DNA from: Zobellia nedashkovskayae
Lineage (GTDB): Bacteria > Bacteroidota > Bacteroidia > Flavobacteriales > Flavobacteriaceae
Direction: 5' to 3'
Length of the DNA stretch: 64,000 nucleotides
NCBI RefSeq assembly: GCF_015330125.1
Contig: NZ_JADDXR010000002.1
Location: forward strand, 868,001-932,000
In this document: in pieces, positions 18,756 to 29,000 of the stretch
Numbering within the stretch: position 1 is the stretch's first letter
How the letters are laid out: every line of letters begins with the position of its first letter
The notes under the pieces: generated by a model
What the model was told of the DNA's origin: nothing
Database searches by the model: none
Seen by the model: only the letters and a program-made list of their open reading frames with translations
Program-made: the position numbers and the translations under genes

Positions 18756-21593
18756 ATGAAAACCACCACCATTTTTATACTACTATGGCTATCTTTTATT
18801 GGAGTAAATGCCATGCAGTCCAAAACAGAACCAGCGGATATTGAAACGCAAGAATTTTATCTATCAGGTACGGGCAAAGATGATATGGTAGACTGGGATT
18901 TCTTTTGTTCCGATGGAATGAACAGTGGCAAATGGACTACCATAGGTGTTCCTTCTTGTTGGGAATTGCAGGGATTTGGAAACTACAACTATGGCAAAGA
19001 TAATTTTAAGGTGCGTAAGAATGAATACGGGCTTTACAAGCATCAATTTAATGTTCCAGAAAATTGGGATGAAAAGGAAGTGAAAATTGTTTTTGAAGGC
19101 GTCATGACCGATGCCGAGGTAAAAATTAACGGCCAACTTGCTGGAGAAATACATCAGGGAGCTTTCTATGAATTCAAGTATGAAATTTCTAAACTCCTGA
19201 AATACGGCGAAAAAAACTTGCTAGAAGTCAAAGTGAACAAAGCCTCTTCCAATACCTCTATCAATCATGCTGAACGAGAAGCGGATTTTTGGATTTTCGG
19301 CGGAATTTTTAGACCCGTTTATTTACAGGCCTTCCCTAAAGAAAATATTGAGCGAGTTGCCATCAATGCCAAAGCAGATGGAAGCATAGAAGCCAATATT
19401 TACACTGCATCTACCAAAGCTAAATCTCTTCGCCTTTCGTTATCTGATATCCATAATAAAAAGATAGAAGATTTAGCCGCTATTGACATCAGTAAAGAAA
19501 ATGGCAAATGGCATGTTACCTCAAAAGCAAACGACATAAAATCATGGAATCCGGAATCACCTCAACTATACTTCTTAAACATAGAACTTCTGGGCAAAAA
19601 AGATGAAGTGCTTCATACAACTTCGCAACGTCTTGGTTTTAGGACGGTTGAAGTTCGTGAGGGAGACGGAATCTACGTAAACGGGCAACGAATAAAATTC
19701 AAAGGCGTAAATCGGCATTCCTTCTATCCATCCTCAGGCAGAACTACATCAAAAGAACTAAGCATTGAGCATGTAAAAATGATGAAAGACATGAACATGA
19801 ATGCCGTGCGTATGTCTCATTACCCACCTGACAAGCATTTTTTAAATGTTGCCGATTCACTAGGGCTTTTTGTTATAGACGAAGTCTGTACCTGGCACTC
19901 ACCGTATTTAGACACAAAAGTAGGTCGAAAAATAGTTGAAGAAACCGTGGTTCGTGACGTAAACCACCCCTCTATTCTCCTTTGGGCCAATGGAAACGAA
20001 ACAGGTTGGAATACGGAGTTAGATGGTGATTATGCCAAATGGGACATTCAACAAAGAGAAGTTATTCACCCTTGGAATATTTTTAATAAAACAAATACCA
20101 TGCACTATCCTAGCTATCATGTCTTTGCGTATGATACTTATGCCAAGGATAAAATATATTTCCCAACCGAGTTTTTACATGGTCTGTACGATGGTGGGCA
20201 TGGTGCCGGACTAGATGATTATTGGAAACAGATGTGGAATATGCCATTAGCTGCCGGAGGTTTTTTATGGGATTTTGCAGATGAAGCCGTGGTTAGAACA
20301 GATAAAAAAGGAATACTAGATACAGACGGCAATCATGCAGCCGATGGAATTGTGGGACCTTATGGAGAAAAAGAGGCTAGTTATTTTAGTATTAAGGAAA
20401 TTTGGTCTCCGGTTTACATAGAAGACCGCTATATAAAATCAGATTTTAATGGTGTTTTTAGAGTTGAAAACAGATATCATTTTACCAATTTAAATGATAT
20501 TAAAATGGCTGCCAAATGGGTACAATTTGATGGTCCAAAAGGAACAGATAAAGTTAAATTAGTCTCTGAAAGTACTGTTACATTACCAGACTTAAAACCC
20601 GAAACCAGAGGAGCGTTCAAAGTAGATTTACCTGAAAACTGGCAAACTGCAGATGCTTTATTTTTAACGGCAACAGACCACAATGGCTTAGAAATATTTA
20701 CATGGAGCTACCCTATCAAAGTGCCAAAGGACATAAATAAAAGCAATAGTATTAATACAGAACAAGGAGCGGTTACGACCCAAGTTGATGGGGGACTTAT
20801 TAAAGTTGCAGCAAACGGAATTGAGTACACCTTTTCAGAAGAAACCAGCTTGTTACAGGGGGTTAAAAAAGAAAATAACAGTGTCCCCTTTACTAATGGA
20901 CCTATGATTTTTGACCATAAAGACAAAATAGAATCTATACATGTAAACAAGCTTAAAGACAAAGTAGAGATTATTACCGTTTTTGAAAAGACGGATAAAT
21001 CCCCCGGATGGGCAAGTCATAAAGAGTACAGCTCCGATGTTATAAAATGGACCATAAACTCTAACGGCTTGTTAGACCTACACGTTGAAATTAAAGGTAA
21101 AAAGATAGTAACAGGATTAAAAGGTATTACGTTCTCGTTTCCAGAATCTGAAGTTAGTGGTATGAAGTGGTTAGGAGACGGACCTTACCGTGTATGGCGA
21201 AATAGAATGAAAGGTACCAAATTTCAAGTTTGGAAAAATGATTATAACAATACCGTTACTGGAGAATCAGGTTTCGTATACCCAGAATTTAAGGGGTATT
21301 TCTCTAATCTGTACTGGGTAAAGATTAAAGGTAAAAACAACAACGGTTTTACGGTGTATTGTAGTTCCGAAAATACCTTTTTACGGATGCTTACCCCTCA
21401 GCAACCAAAAGAAGACCCAAACCATAGGGTTTCTGTAGACTTCCCTGAAGGTGATATTTCCTTTGTTAAAAATATACCTGCAATAGGAACTAAGTTTCAA
21501 ACGGGAGATAAAATGGGGCCTCAGGGTAATTCAGAAAACTACTTTGGTAACGATGATGAACCTATAAGTATAGATTTAACTTTTGAATTTTAA
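18756..21593 (+). CDS. GH2 beta-galactosidase-like glycoside hydrolase
   Basis: A 945-aa secreted GH2 enzyme; a signal peptide covers about residues 1-20. Order of domains: N-terminal sugar-binding jelly roll (IGVPSCWELQGFGNYNYG), Ig-like domains, TIM barrel from about residue 310 (GVNRHSFYPSSGRT, NMNAVRMSHYPPD), then C-terminal beta-sandwich regions. The acid/base is E415 in WANGNETGW and the likely nucleophile is E472 in FPTEFLHG, diverged from the classical ESHG of LacZ. GH2 members release non-reducing beta-linked sugars such as galactose. It is single in its transcription unit and is followed by a strong terminator. Next to GH110 and sulfatases, a beta-galactosidase alternating with the alpha-galactosidases is the simplest reading, but other GH2 specificities cannot be excluded. 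Confidence 0.88.
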   Translation: MKTTTIFILLWLSFIGVNAMQSKTEPADIETQEFYLSGTGKDDMVDWDFFCSDGMNSGKWTTIGVPSCWELQGFGNYNYGKDNFKVRKNEYGLYKHQFNVPENWDEKEVKIVFEGVMTDAEVKINGQLAGEIHQGAFYEFKYEISKLLKYGEKNLLEVKVNKASSNTSINHAEREADFWIFGGIFRPVYLQAFPKENIERVAINAKADGSIEANIYTASTKAKSLRLSLSDIHNKKIEDLAAIDISKENGKWHVTSKANDIKSWNPESPQLYFLNIELLGKKDEVLHTTSQRLGFRTVEVREGDGIYVNGQRIKFKGVNRHSFYPSSGRTTSKELSIEHVKMMKDMNMNAVRMSHYPPDKHFLNVADSLGLFVIDEVCTWHSPYLDTKVGRKIVEETVVRDVNHPSILLWANGNETGWNTELDGDYAKWDIQQREVIHPWNIFNKTNTMHYPSYHVFAYDTYAKDKIYFPTEFLHGLYDGGHGAGLDDYWKQMWNMPLAAGGFLWDFADEAVVRTDKKGILDTDGNHAADGIVGPYGEKEASYFSIKEIWSPVYIEDRYIKSDFNGVFRVENRYHFTNLNDIKMAAKWVQFDGPKGTDKVKLVSESTVTLPDLKPETRGAFKVDLPENWQTADALFLTATDHNGLEIFTWSYPIKVPKDINKSNSINTEQGAVTTQVDGGLIKVAANGIEYTFSEETSLLQGVKKENNSVPFTNGPMIFDHKDKIESIHVNKLKDKVEIITVFEKTDKSPGWASHKEYSSDVIKWTINSNGLLDLHVEIKGKKIVTGLKGITFSFPESEVSGMKWLGDGPYRVWRNRMKGTKFQVWKNDYNNTVTGESGFVYPEFKGYFSNLYWVKIKGKNNNGFTVYCSSENTFLRMLTPQQPKEDPNHRVSVDFPEGDISFVKNIPAIGTKFQTGDKMGPQGNSENYFGNDDEPISIDLTFEF

Positions 21594-21937
21594 AATATAG
21601 ATAATTAGAAACGAAATACTGTAAACTAAAAAGAGTCTCGCCGGTTTCGACAAGACTCTTTTACGAGAACACTATATGAAAATGAAAAATTTTATTTCTG
21701 TTTGATTAACACTGTAAACTTACGGCGGCAGTGTTCATTTTGAAAAAAAATGATGTGAACTAGCCGATTTCTGTTGTGAAAACGCATTTAATTGATTTTT
21801 AAGCTCAGAAATTGAAGTGTAACACTTAAGGAAAGGTGGTTGGCCGTTATGAAGGAAGTGGTACTTTTATATATTAAAAGCAATAATAATTTACGCTTAT
21901 TCAGCAAATAAGCATGAAAAGTAAGTATCTATATTAT
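21594..21937. other. 344-base convergent gap between GH2 and trehalase genes
   Basis: It holds the GH2 terminator and a second imperfect hairpin around 21723-21765 (CGGC/GCCG outer pairing and CATTTT/AAAATG inner pairing). Nothing else is recognisable; no coding potential beyond short frames. Confidence 0.5.
21628..21662 (+). terminator. Rho-independent terminator after the GH2 gene
   Basis: The arms AAAGAGTCT and AGACTCTTT enclose a loop of about 14 bases, with A-rich and T-rich flanks. It lies 35 bases after the GH2 stop and could work in both directions against the convergent trehalase gene. Confidence 0.8.
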
Positions 21938-23536
21938 TTATTTCTTGCCGGTTTTCGCTTTTAATGCCAGATACACTCCGTTACTCCATCCAAAACCATC
22001 TTGCACCGGATATTCTCCTCCACCAGCATCTAAGCTCATATCCTCCACATTATACTTTTCAACGAATTTTCCTGTATTGGCATATACTTTTTCATTGAGT
22101 TTCACCCAACGTTGAGCAATGGTATTTGCGAGTTTGTCATGACCATAATTTTCCAAGCCAACAATGGTCATCCATTGCAATGGCGCCCAACCGTTAGGCG
22201 CATCCCATTGCTCACCTGTATTTTTTAAAGTAGTAACTACACCACCTGGTTTCAGAAAATTATTTTTTATGTATTCTGCAATGCTATCTGCCTGCTCCTG
22301 AGATGCCATATTGAAAAACAAGGGAAAGGTCATGGCCAATGAAGGCTCGCCAGTTTGTTTTTCCTTGACCCAATTAAAATCTTCATAAATACCTTCGGAT
22401 GCATTCCAACAAAAATCATTTAGAAATTTCTTTCTGTTCGCCATACTTTCCTCAAGTGTCTTTTTAAATTCTTCATCTTCGGGATAGCACTTTAACAATA
22501 CGGATTCTAAGCCGTAAAGAAGTGCATTAAGATCAACAGGGATGATATCTGTAGTAATAATGGTTTCAATTGATTTACCATCAGCAAACCACCTTGAAGA
22601 ATAGTCCCAACCGGATTCCGCTCCAGAACGCAGGTCACTATACATTTTTTCGCCTCCATTTACTTTTTGAACCTGATTATAATCTTCGCGATAGGATTCT
22701 TGACGCGGTAAAGTACCACGGTCAAAATAGCGATTCATTATACCTGAAGTTGTATTCACGCAATGATAAATAGGAGTATCGGTGGCATCCTTACCGTCCA
22801 TCCAAAAATCATACTCCTTTCTTAAAGCACTTTTATATTTGGTATAGACAGAATCACCCTTACTCGTGGCTAACAAAGCAACCATCTGCGCAAAGAAAGG
22901 AGGTTGTGACCTTGTGATATAATAGGTTCTATTACCGTTGGGGATATGACCTACAGTTTCTATTAAATGCGCAAAATTTTCAAGCATGTCATCAATAAGG
23001 TCGAATTCTCCACTTTCGGCTAAGCCTAACATCGTAAAATAACTGTCCCAATAATAAACTTCTCGGAAACGACCACCTGGAACTATATATGGATCAGGCA
23101 AGGGAATAAGTGTACTACCCTCATTTTTGGCATCTGAGACTCTCGTTAGAACCGGCCATAACGAGACAACATGTTCCGCTGCAGATTTGCTCTTGTCCGT
23201 CTTAAAGTCTGAACTTATAGTCTCCGGTAATTCAAAATTCTTGAGTACGAATGCCTTCAAATCAAAATTTGCAGAATCGCTTTCCTGCTCATATGCTATT
23301 TTAATTTCGGAGTAAGGTCTTTTGGCAATGCAATCAACGAATGTCTTGCTGTCCGGAAAAACCTGTTCTAATTGTACGTCTACGAATAGCTGACCAAGTA
23401 AAACATCAAGAGTTTGAAGTGTTTCCCCTTTTTCTAAGGTCTTGTGGGTTGTGTTTGTTATCTCAACGGCCTTTTTATCCGGTTCGGTCTTACAGGAAAT
23501 AAAGGTGAATAAGAAAAATAACAAATAGTATCGCAT
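21938..23536 (-). CDS. treA: GH37 alpha,alpha-trehalase, predicted lipoprotein
   Basis: A 532-aa GH37 protein. Both family signatures are clear: PGGRFREVYYWDSYFTMLGL and QWDAPNGWAPLQWM. The E. coli enzyme's catalytic pair corresponds to the Asp in SGAESGWDYSSRW and a Glu in the C-terminal region (DAGGGEYPVQDGFGWSNG). The N-terminus carries a lipobox (FISCKTE, Cys15), so the enzyme is probably periplasmic or at the outer membrane and splits trehalose into two glucoses. Length matches periplasmic TreA (about 560). It is a single gene, 21 bases before the end of the glutaryl-CoA dehydrogenase gene on the same strand; functional linkage of those two is unlikely. The symbol is by family similarity. 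Confidence 0.9.
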   Translation of the reverse strand: MRYYLLFFLFTFISCKTEPDKKAVEITNTTHKTLEKGETLQTLDVLLGQLFVDVQLEQVFPDSKTFVDCIAKRPYSEIKIAYEQESDSANFDLKAFVLKNFELPETISSDFKTDKSKSAAEHVVSLWPVLTRVSDAKNEGSTLIPLPDPYIVPGGRFREVYYWDSYFTMLGLAESGEFDLIDDMLENFAHLIETVGHIPNGNRTYYITRSQPPFFAQMVALLATSKGDSVYTKYKSALRKEYDFWMDGKDATDTPIYHCVNTTSGIMNRYFDRGTLPRQESYREDYNQVQKVNGGEKMYSDLRSGAESGWDYSSRWFADGKSIETIITTDIIPVDLNALLYGLESVLLKCYPEDEEFKKTLEESMANRKKFLNDFCWNASEGIYEDFNWVKEKQTGEPSLAMTFPLFFNMASQEQADSIAEYIKNNFLKPGGVVTTLKNTGEQWDAPNGWAPLQWMTIVGLENYGHDKLANTIAQRWVKLNEKVYANTGKFVEKYNVEDMSLDAGGGEYPVQDGFGWSNGVYLALKAKTGKK

Positions 23537-23578
23537 AGCAATTTGGAATTTTGGTTACGATTTAAAAGTAAGCTTTTA

Positions 23579-24757
23579 CTATTTAAACGCAGAATGTCCC
23601 GTGATATCCATTCCAGTAATTAACAAGTGAATATCGTGCGTACCTTCATAGGTAATTACACTCTCTAAGTTCATCATGTGCCGCATGATGCTATACTCCC
23701 CTGTTATTCCCATTCCACCTAAAACTTGTCTTGCTTCCCTTGCTATATTAATAGCCATATCCACATTATTACGCTTGGCCATAGAAATCTGAGCGGTTGT
23801 AGCTCTGCCCTCATTCTTTAATTGACCCAAACGAAAAGCTAATAGCTGTGCCTTTGTAATTTCAGTAATCATCTCGGCCAATTTTTTCTGCTGAAGTTGG
23901 GTGGCGGCAATAGGTTTGCCAAATTGTATACGTTCTTTAGCATATTTAAGAGCCGTATCATAACAATCCATAGCTGCGCCAATGGCTCCCCATGCTATAC
24001 CATAACGAGCAGAATCCAAACAGCCTAATGGTGCTCCTAATCCAGATTTATTGGGTAATATATTTTCTTTGGGGACTTTTACGTTATCAAATATCAATTC
24101 TCCGGTAGCCGATGCTCGCAAAGACCATTTATTATGGGTCTCGGGAGTAGTAAAACCTTCCATACCACGTTCTACAATAAGCCCATGAATACGGCCTTCT
24201 TCGTTTTTAGCCCATACCACGGCAATGTCCGCAAAGGGTGAGTTAGATATCCATAGCTTGGCACCATTTAAAAGATAATGGTCTCCCATATCCTTGAATT
24301 TAGTTTCCATTCCACTAGGGTTTGAACCATGGTTGGGTTCCGTAAGTCCAAAACAGCCCATCATTTCACCCGAAGCCAATTTTGGTAAATATTTTTTTCG
24401 TTGTTCTTCGGACCCGTAAGTATAGATAGGGTACATTACCAATGATGACTGTACCGAAGCTGTAGAACGCACACCACTATCACCACGCTCTATTTCTTGC
24501 ATGATAAGTCCGTAGCTTATTTGATCTAATCCGGCACCGCCATACTCCTCGGGAATATAGGGTCCAAATGCCCCTATTGCGGCCAATCCACCTAGAATTT
24601 GCTTCGGAAATTCTGCTTTTTGGGCATATTCTTCAATTATGGGTGAGACATCTCTTTTTACCCACTGGCGTGCCGCATCGCGTACTAATTTATGCTCTTC
24701 AGAAAGAAGGTCATCAAGATTGTAATAGTCTGGCGCTTCGAACAAATCAGGTCTCAT
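23579..24757 (-). CDS. gcdH: Glutaryl-CoA dehydrogenase-like acyl-CoA dehydrogenase
   Basis: A 392-aa FAD enzyme oxidising and decarboxylating glutaryl-CoA to crotonyl-CoA in lysine and tryptophan breakdown. Evidence: the acyl-CoA dehydrogenase blocks CFGLTEPNHGSNPSGMET and WISNSPFADIAVVWAK, the substrate-binding Arg within GVRSTASVQSSLVM (as in human GCDH), and catalytic Glu371 in TYEGTHDIHLL. These residues separate it from straight-chain acyl-CoA dehydrogenases. The longest frame begins at a TTG at 24775, but that codon lies inside a TATATTTG -7 box, so the ATG at 24757 is the better start. Saccharopine dehydrogenase elsewhere in the window could feed the same pathway. Confidence 0.88.
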   Translation of the reverse strand: MRPDLFEAPDYYNLDDLLSEEHKLVRDAARQWVKRDVSPIIEEYAQKAEFPKQILGGLAAIGAFGPYIPEEYGGAGLDQISYGLIMQEIERGDSGVRSTASVQSSLVMYPIYTYGSEEQRKKYLPKLASGEMMGCFGLTEPNHGSNPSGMETKFKDMGDHYLLNGAKLWISNSPFADIAVVWAKNEEGRIHGLIVERGMEGFTTPETHNKWSLRASATGELIFDNVKVPKENILPNKSGLGAPLGCLDSARYGIAWGAIGAAMDCYDTALKYAKERIQFGKPIAATQLQQKKLAEMITEITKAQLLAFRLGQLKNEGRATTAQISMAKRNNVDMAINIAREARQVLGGMGITGEYSIMRHMMNLESVITYEGTHDIHLLITGMDITGHSAFK

Positions 24758-24772
24758 AGGGTGAATTTTAAT

Positions 24773-24780
24773 CAAATATA
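24773..24780 (-). promoter_or_regulatory. Bacteroidota -7 box of the glutaryl-CoA dehydrogenase gene
   Basis: On the minus strand the sequence is TATATTTG, a perfect TAnnTTTG. It lies 15 bases upstream of the chosen ATG and would give a very short leader. No TTTG -33 element was found at the usual spacing. Confidence 0.5.
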
Positions 24781-24812
24781 ATGATGAAACGTAACATTAT
24801 GCATACTAATTG

Positions 24813-25526
24813 TTACATTTTTAAATAAAAATCTTTAGTCAATGAAATATAGTCTTCGGTGTACTCGTGCCTGATTATTTCAATAATTAGCTCATTGATT
24901 TCAAGCTCCAGTTTTTCAAAACCAAACTGAATCAAACTACGTTTAATTTCAGAAGTGGCATTCCCTTTAACCCTAGTAATGCGTCTTGGATATAATTTGA
25001 AAGTTTTGGCTAATTGCAAAAACCCTATTTCTTCTTTAAAAGGAATTATCGTTGCAAACGAACCTTTTGGAGCCATTAGTTTTGATACACCTTCTAACAA
25101 TTCATCAAACGGTAAGGATTGATTTTGTCTCGCTTTATCTCGCGAAGCATCTCCACTGGAAACTTCTTCGGAATAGAAAGGCGGATTAGACACTATTAAA
25201 TCATAAGGCTCTTCCCACTCATCAACAAACTCATCCAGGCCTGCATGATAGCAAAAAAGCCTATCGGCCCAATCAGAACTATCAAAATTGGAAACACATT
25301 GCTCATAAGCATCTTCATCTATTTCCAACGCATCTATAGTTTCGGCGGTACTACGTTGGGCCATCATTAACGCTATCAGCCCTGTACCTGCACCAATATC
25401 TAATATGGTCTCCAGGTTATTATCTATAGATGCCCAAGACCCCAATAAGACGCCATCTGTACCTACTTTCATGGCACAACGGTCTTGTTCTATCTCGAAT
25501 TGTTTGAATTTAAAAGAGTTTACCAA
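24813..25526 (-). CDS. trmN6: tRNA1(Val) (adenine(37)-N6)-methyltransferase
   Basis: A 237-aa SAM-dependent methyltransferase that modifies A37 of tRNA-Val. The N-terminus FKFKQFEIEQDRCAMKVGTD is the conserved family opening, followed by the SAM-binding ILDIGAGTGLIALMMAQ and the catalytic NPPFYSEE typical of N6-adenine methylases. There is no ATG ahead of the conserved N-terminus: the frame begins with TTG at 25524-25526 and an in-frame stop lies 3 bases further out (25530-25532), so TTG is the likely start, preceded by AAAGTGAG. Starting at the internal Met (residue 19) would remove conserved residues. It precedes gcdH on the same strand with a 55-base gap. Confidence 0.87.
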   Translation of the reverse strand: MVNSFKFKQFEIEQDRCAMKVGTDGVLLGSWASIDNNLETILDIGAGTGLIALMMAQRSTAETIDALEIDEDAYEQCVSNFDSSDWADRLFCYHAGLDEFVDEWEEPYDLIVSNPPFYSEEVSSGDASRDKARQNQSLPFDELLEGVSKLMAPKGSFATIIPFKEEIGFLQLAKTFKLYPRRITRVKGNATSEIKRSLIQFGFEKLELEINELIIEIIRHEYTEDYISLTKDFYLKM

Positions 25527-26071
25527 ATCTCACTTTATTAAATTATTTAAAATTTACTTTTTCATATTAAAACTAAAAAAAGAGCTTGGCAGTGCTACCT
25601 AGACCAATTCAATTTCTCCATCGTCCGCTTTAAAGTAAAATAGAATTGATAAAGTTAAGGTATGGAAAACATTTAATGAGATATGCTGGTTTGATAATAG
25701 TACTCATCTGTGAAATTTTCAATTAACAATATACTTCCTCATCCCACTACATTATTCATCGTACAAAAACCATTTTGGAATTATTTTCATACTGTAACGA
25801 CTGAAAAATCTCATTATACAACCCACTTTCATTGTTTATATGGGTATTGATTTTCATTAAATAAAAAAAATTTTTAGTGCTTTTTTTCTATCTCTAAAAT
25901 GATAAAAATCATCACTGAATATTCTCTTATAAAAAAATTAAATATCGGCTATTTACGCATTTGACAAATACGTTGATGTTGATGAGATTTTTTCAGCGAA
26001 TTCTTTAATAACGTAAATTTTTGTTAAACATTTAACATAGTAACAAAGATTACCAATCTAACTATCTTAAA
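25527..26071. other. 545-base divergent gap between trmN6 and susC
   Basis: AT-rich region. It contains the shared 19-base element at 25882-25900 about 170 bases before susC. No perfect TAnnTTTG with a -33 TTTG was found; TAAATTTTTG at 26014-26023 is the nearest. No coding frame or RNA gene was recognised. Confidence 0.5.
25872..25900 (+). promoter_or_regulatory. Candidate operator upstream of susC (shared with the isomerase gene)
   Basis: TTTTTTCTATCTCTAAAAT at 25882-25900 matches 18 of 19 bases of the element at 30871-30889. The upstream half TTTTAGTGC makes an imperfect inverted repeat with TCTCTAAAA. Confidence 0.45.
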
Positions 26072-29000
26072 ATGATGAAAAAACAAAAATTATTGTTTGC
26101 ATTGTTCTCATTACTTGTAATGTACAATGCCACAGCCCAAACAAACACGATTACCGGAACCGTGTCCGACCACAATTCTCTTCCACTCCCAGGTGTTAAT
26201 ATTCTTGTACAAGGTACCACAACGGGAACACAAACAGATTTTGACGGAAACTACACCATTGAAGCAAGCGAAGGCCAAAGCCTGTTATTTACCTATATGG
26301 GTCAACGAGACAAAGTAATTACCGTAGAATCTGGCCAGATCATTAATGTTATGATGGAAGAAGATGCTCAGGCCTTGGACGAAGTAGTTGTTACGGCGCT
26401 TGGAATAAAAAGAGAAAAAAAGAGCCTAGGATTTTCCCAACAAAGTATTGCCGGTGAAGATATTGTAATGGGTAAAGAAACCGATATCAGTCAAGGTCTT
26501 GCTGGAAAGATCGCCGGTGTACAGCTGGTAGGCTCTCCCAGTTCTACTTATGAAGCATCTAATATAAGGTTAAGGGGAGAAGTAGGAGCGCTATATGTAG
26601 TTGATGGTATAAAAGTTAACTCCTCTAGTGACATTAACATGGAGGACGTTGCAAATATATCAGTGCTAAAAGGTATTGCAGGTACCGCTTTATATGGTCC
26701 CGAAGCCCGAAACGGAGCAGTAATAATAACCACCAAAACAGCAAAGAGTGGAGAAACCAAAGTTACCCTAGACGTTGCAACCTCTGTATCCAACCTTTAC
26801 TTATTACCTGAATATCAAAATGAATACGGCGGAGGTTACACACAGTCATTTTCAGAATTAAATGGACAAAATATACCCAACTATTCTGCTGATGAATCAT
26901 GGGGTCCTAAGCTTGATGGTACTTTAGTAAGACATTGGGACAGTTGGGTACCCGGAACTTCTGAATTTGGAAAACTAAGAGCTTGGTCTCCAACAACAAG
27001 TGATGTTCGCGATTTTTACAAAACGGGTGTCACTAAAAATATTACAATTGGCTTTTTAAAAGGTGGTGAAAATTATGATATTAAGACTACTATAAACAAT
27101 CTCAACACCACGCTCATCAACCCTAATAACGATAGAAAGCAAACAACAATTTCCATGAAAGGGAATTACAACGTTACTGACAAACTTAAATTCAAGGGTG
27201 TTTTTAACTATCAATATAGATCTACTTTCAACAATCCTGAAACACGAGGATATGCCGGGAATTTTAATGAATGGTGGCAAAGACAATTAAATATTGACCG
27301 ACTGAGAGACTATGAACAGAATGGTCAAATTGTTTCATGGAACATGAGATCATATGACAATCCAACACCTTTATATTGGGATTCACCCTATTTTGAAGTA
27401 TATGAAAACATAAATAACGAAACTAAAAATGCAATTTATGGTAGTATAGGATTGGAATATGACATAAATGACAATTTGAAAGCACTAGTTGATCTAAGAA
27501 GAACTTTTGACTTAACCAACTTTGATGATAAACGCGCATGGGGAGGTTTATCTGTGCCATGGTTTCAAGAGCTCACTGAACAAAATAGCTTCACGGAAGC
27601 GTATGCCCAATTAAGTTATAACAAAAATTTTGGAGATATAGATGTCGTTTCTAGCGTAGGGGGACAAACAAACCAAAGAAAATATAAATGGTTAAGGGCA
27701 GAAACCGTAGGAGGATTACAAATACCGGGCTACTACAGCATTAATACTTCTGTAGACACTCCTGACTATGACAGAGACACGGAAGAGCAAAAATTAAATT
27801 CGCTCTTTGCATCTGCTTCAGTCGGATACAAAAGCATGCTTTATTTAGACGGTTCTTTTAGAAGGGATTGGGGATCAACAGCAACAGCAGATGACAATAA
27901 ATTGAACACTTATGGGTTAACCGGTAGTTTTATTTTCTCCCAACTACTTAATCCTGGAGGTTTTGTCAGCTTTGGTAAATTACGTGCCGGTATTGGCCAA
28001 GCGCCTAGTTTCCCAGATGTTTATCAACTTCAAAGCTCCTACTCTATTTCTAATCCTTATGGCTCAAGCGTTGCATTAAGTGTTCCTGAAACATTGGCCA
28101 ATCCATTATTAACCGGTGGTGTAAGGGAAGAAAAAGAAATTGGTATGGAATTAAAATTCCTTCAAAATAGATTTGGAATTGACTTTACCTATTTCACAAG
28201 GAATGACGAAAATCTTCCAACAGATCTCACCTTAACCGGAGCTACCGGCTATGCGGAAACGGTAGGTAACGGATCTATAATAGAGACCAAGGGCTGGGAA
28301 TTAGCTTTAAATCTAGCTCCAATTAGAACGGATAATTTTAACTGGGACATAAATTTTAATATTTCCAATTTTGATAAAAAAGTAATAAAGATTAATGACA
28401 TCGTATCATCCGTACAAGTTGCAGAAGGTAGAACTGCATATCTAGTACATGATGCAAATGACGATTGGGGAAATATTTATGGTTATAATGTAGTGACCAA
28501 TGATGCCGGAGTACCCCTAATTAATAGCAATGGCCTTCGAGTGTATTCGGACAATTTTGAAAAAGTTGGTAATGTACAGGCAGATTTTAACGGGGGACTT
28601 ATCAATTATTTTCGTTACAAGAACTTTAACCTAGGTATATCTATAGATTTTCAAGGTGGTGGCGAATACTATTCCGTCACTAGACAACTATTGGCCTATT
28701 CAGGTCTGGGAGACTTTACAGTTGGTGACAATAGCCTGGGCAACCCTCTAAGAGACCCTGTATTAGATGTTAGCGGCAATGAAGTTAACCAAGTACTAGC
28801 CTCAAATGTAGGAACTGGCTCTGGAGGTGTCCTTGTAGAAGGTGTAGATGAAGCTACAGGAAACCCTGTTTCTTATTATACAAGCTCATATTCCTATTTC
28901 AAGAGCATGAACAGAAAAGCGGGCGAGTGGATTTATGACGCCAGCTATGTTAAGCTTAGGCAATTGTCTCTGGGGTACAGTATTCCAAAAAAGACAATTG

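Noticed and set aside
21719..21766. A GC-flanked imperfect hairpin between GH2 and trehalase as a small RNA or attenuator
   Set aside because: Pairing is broken by bulges and there is no promoter or T run; probably chance or a minor second terminator.
23579..25526. Trehalase, gcdH and trmN6 as part of the SusCD locus
   Set aside because: They are on the opposite strand, the last two are housekeeping-type, and no shared regulatory element was found.
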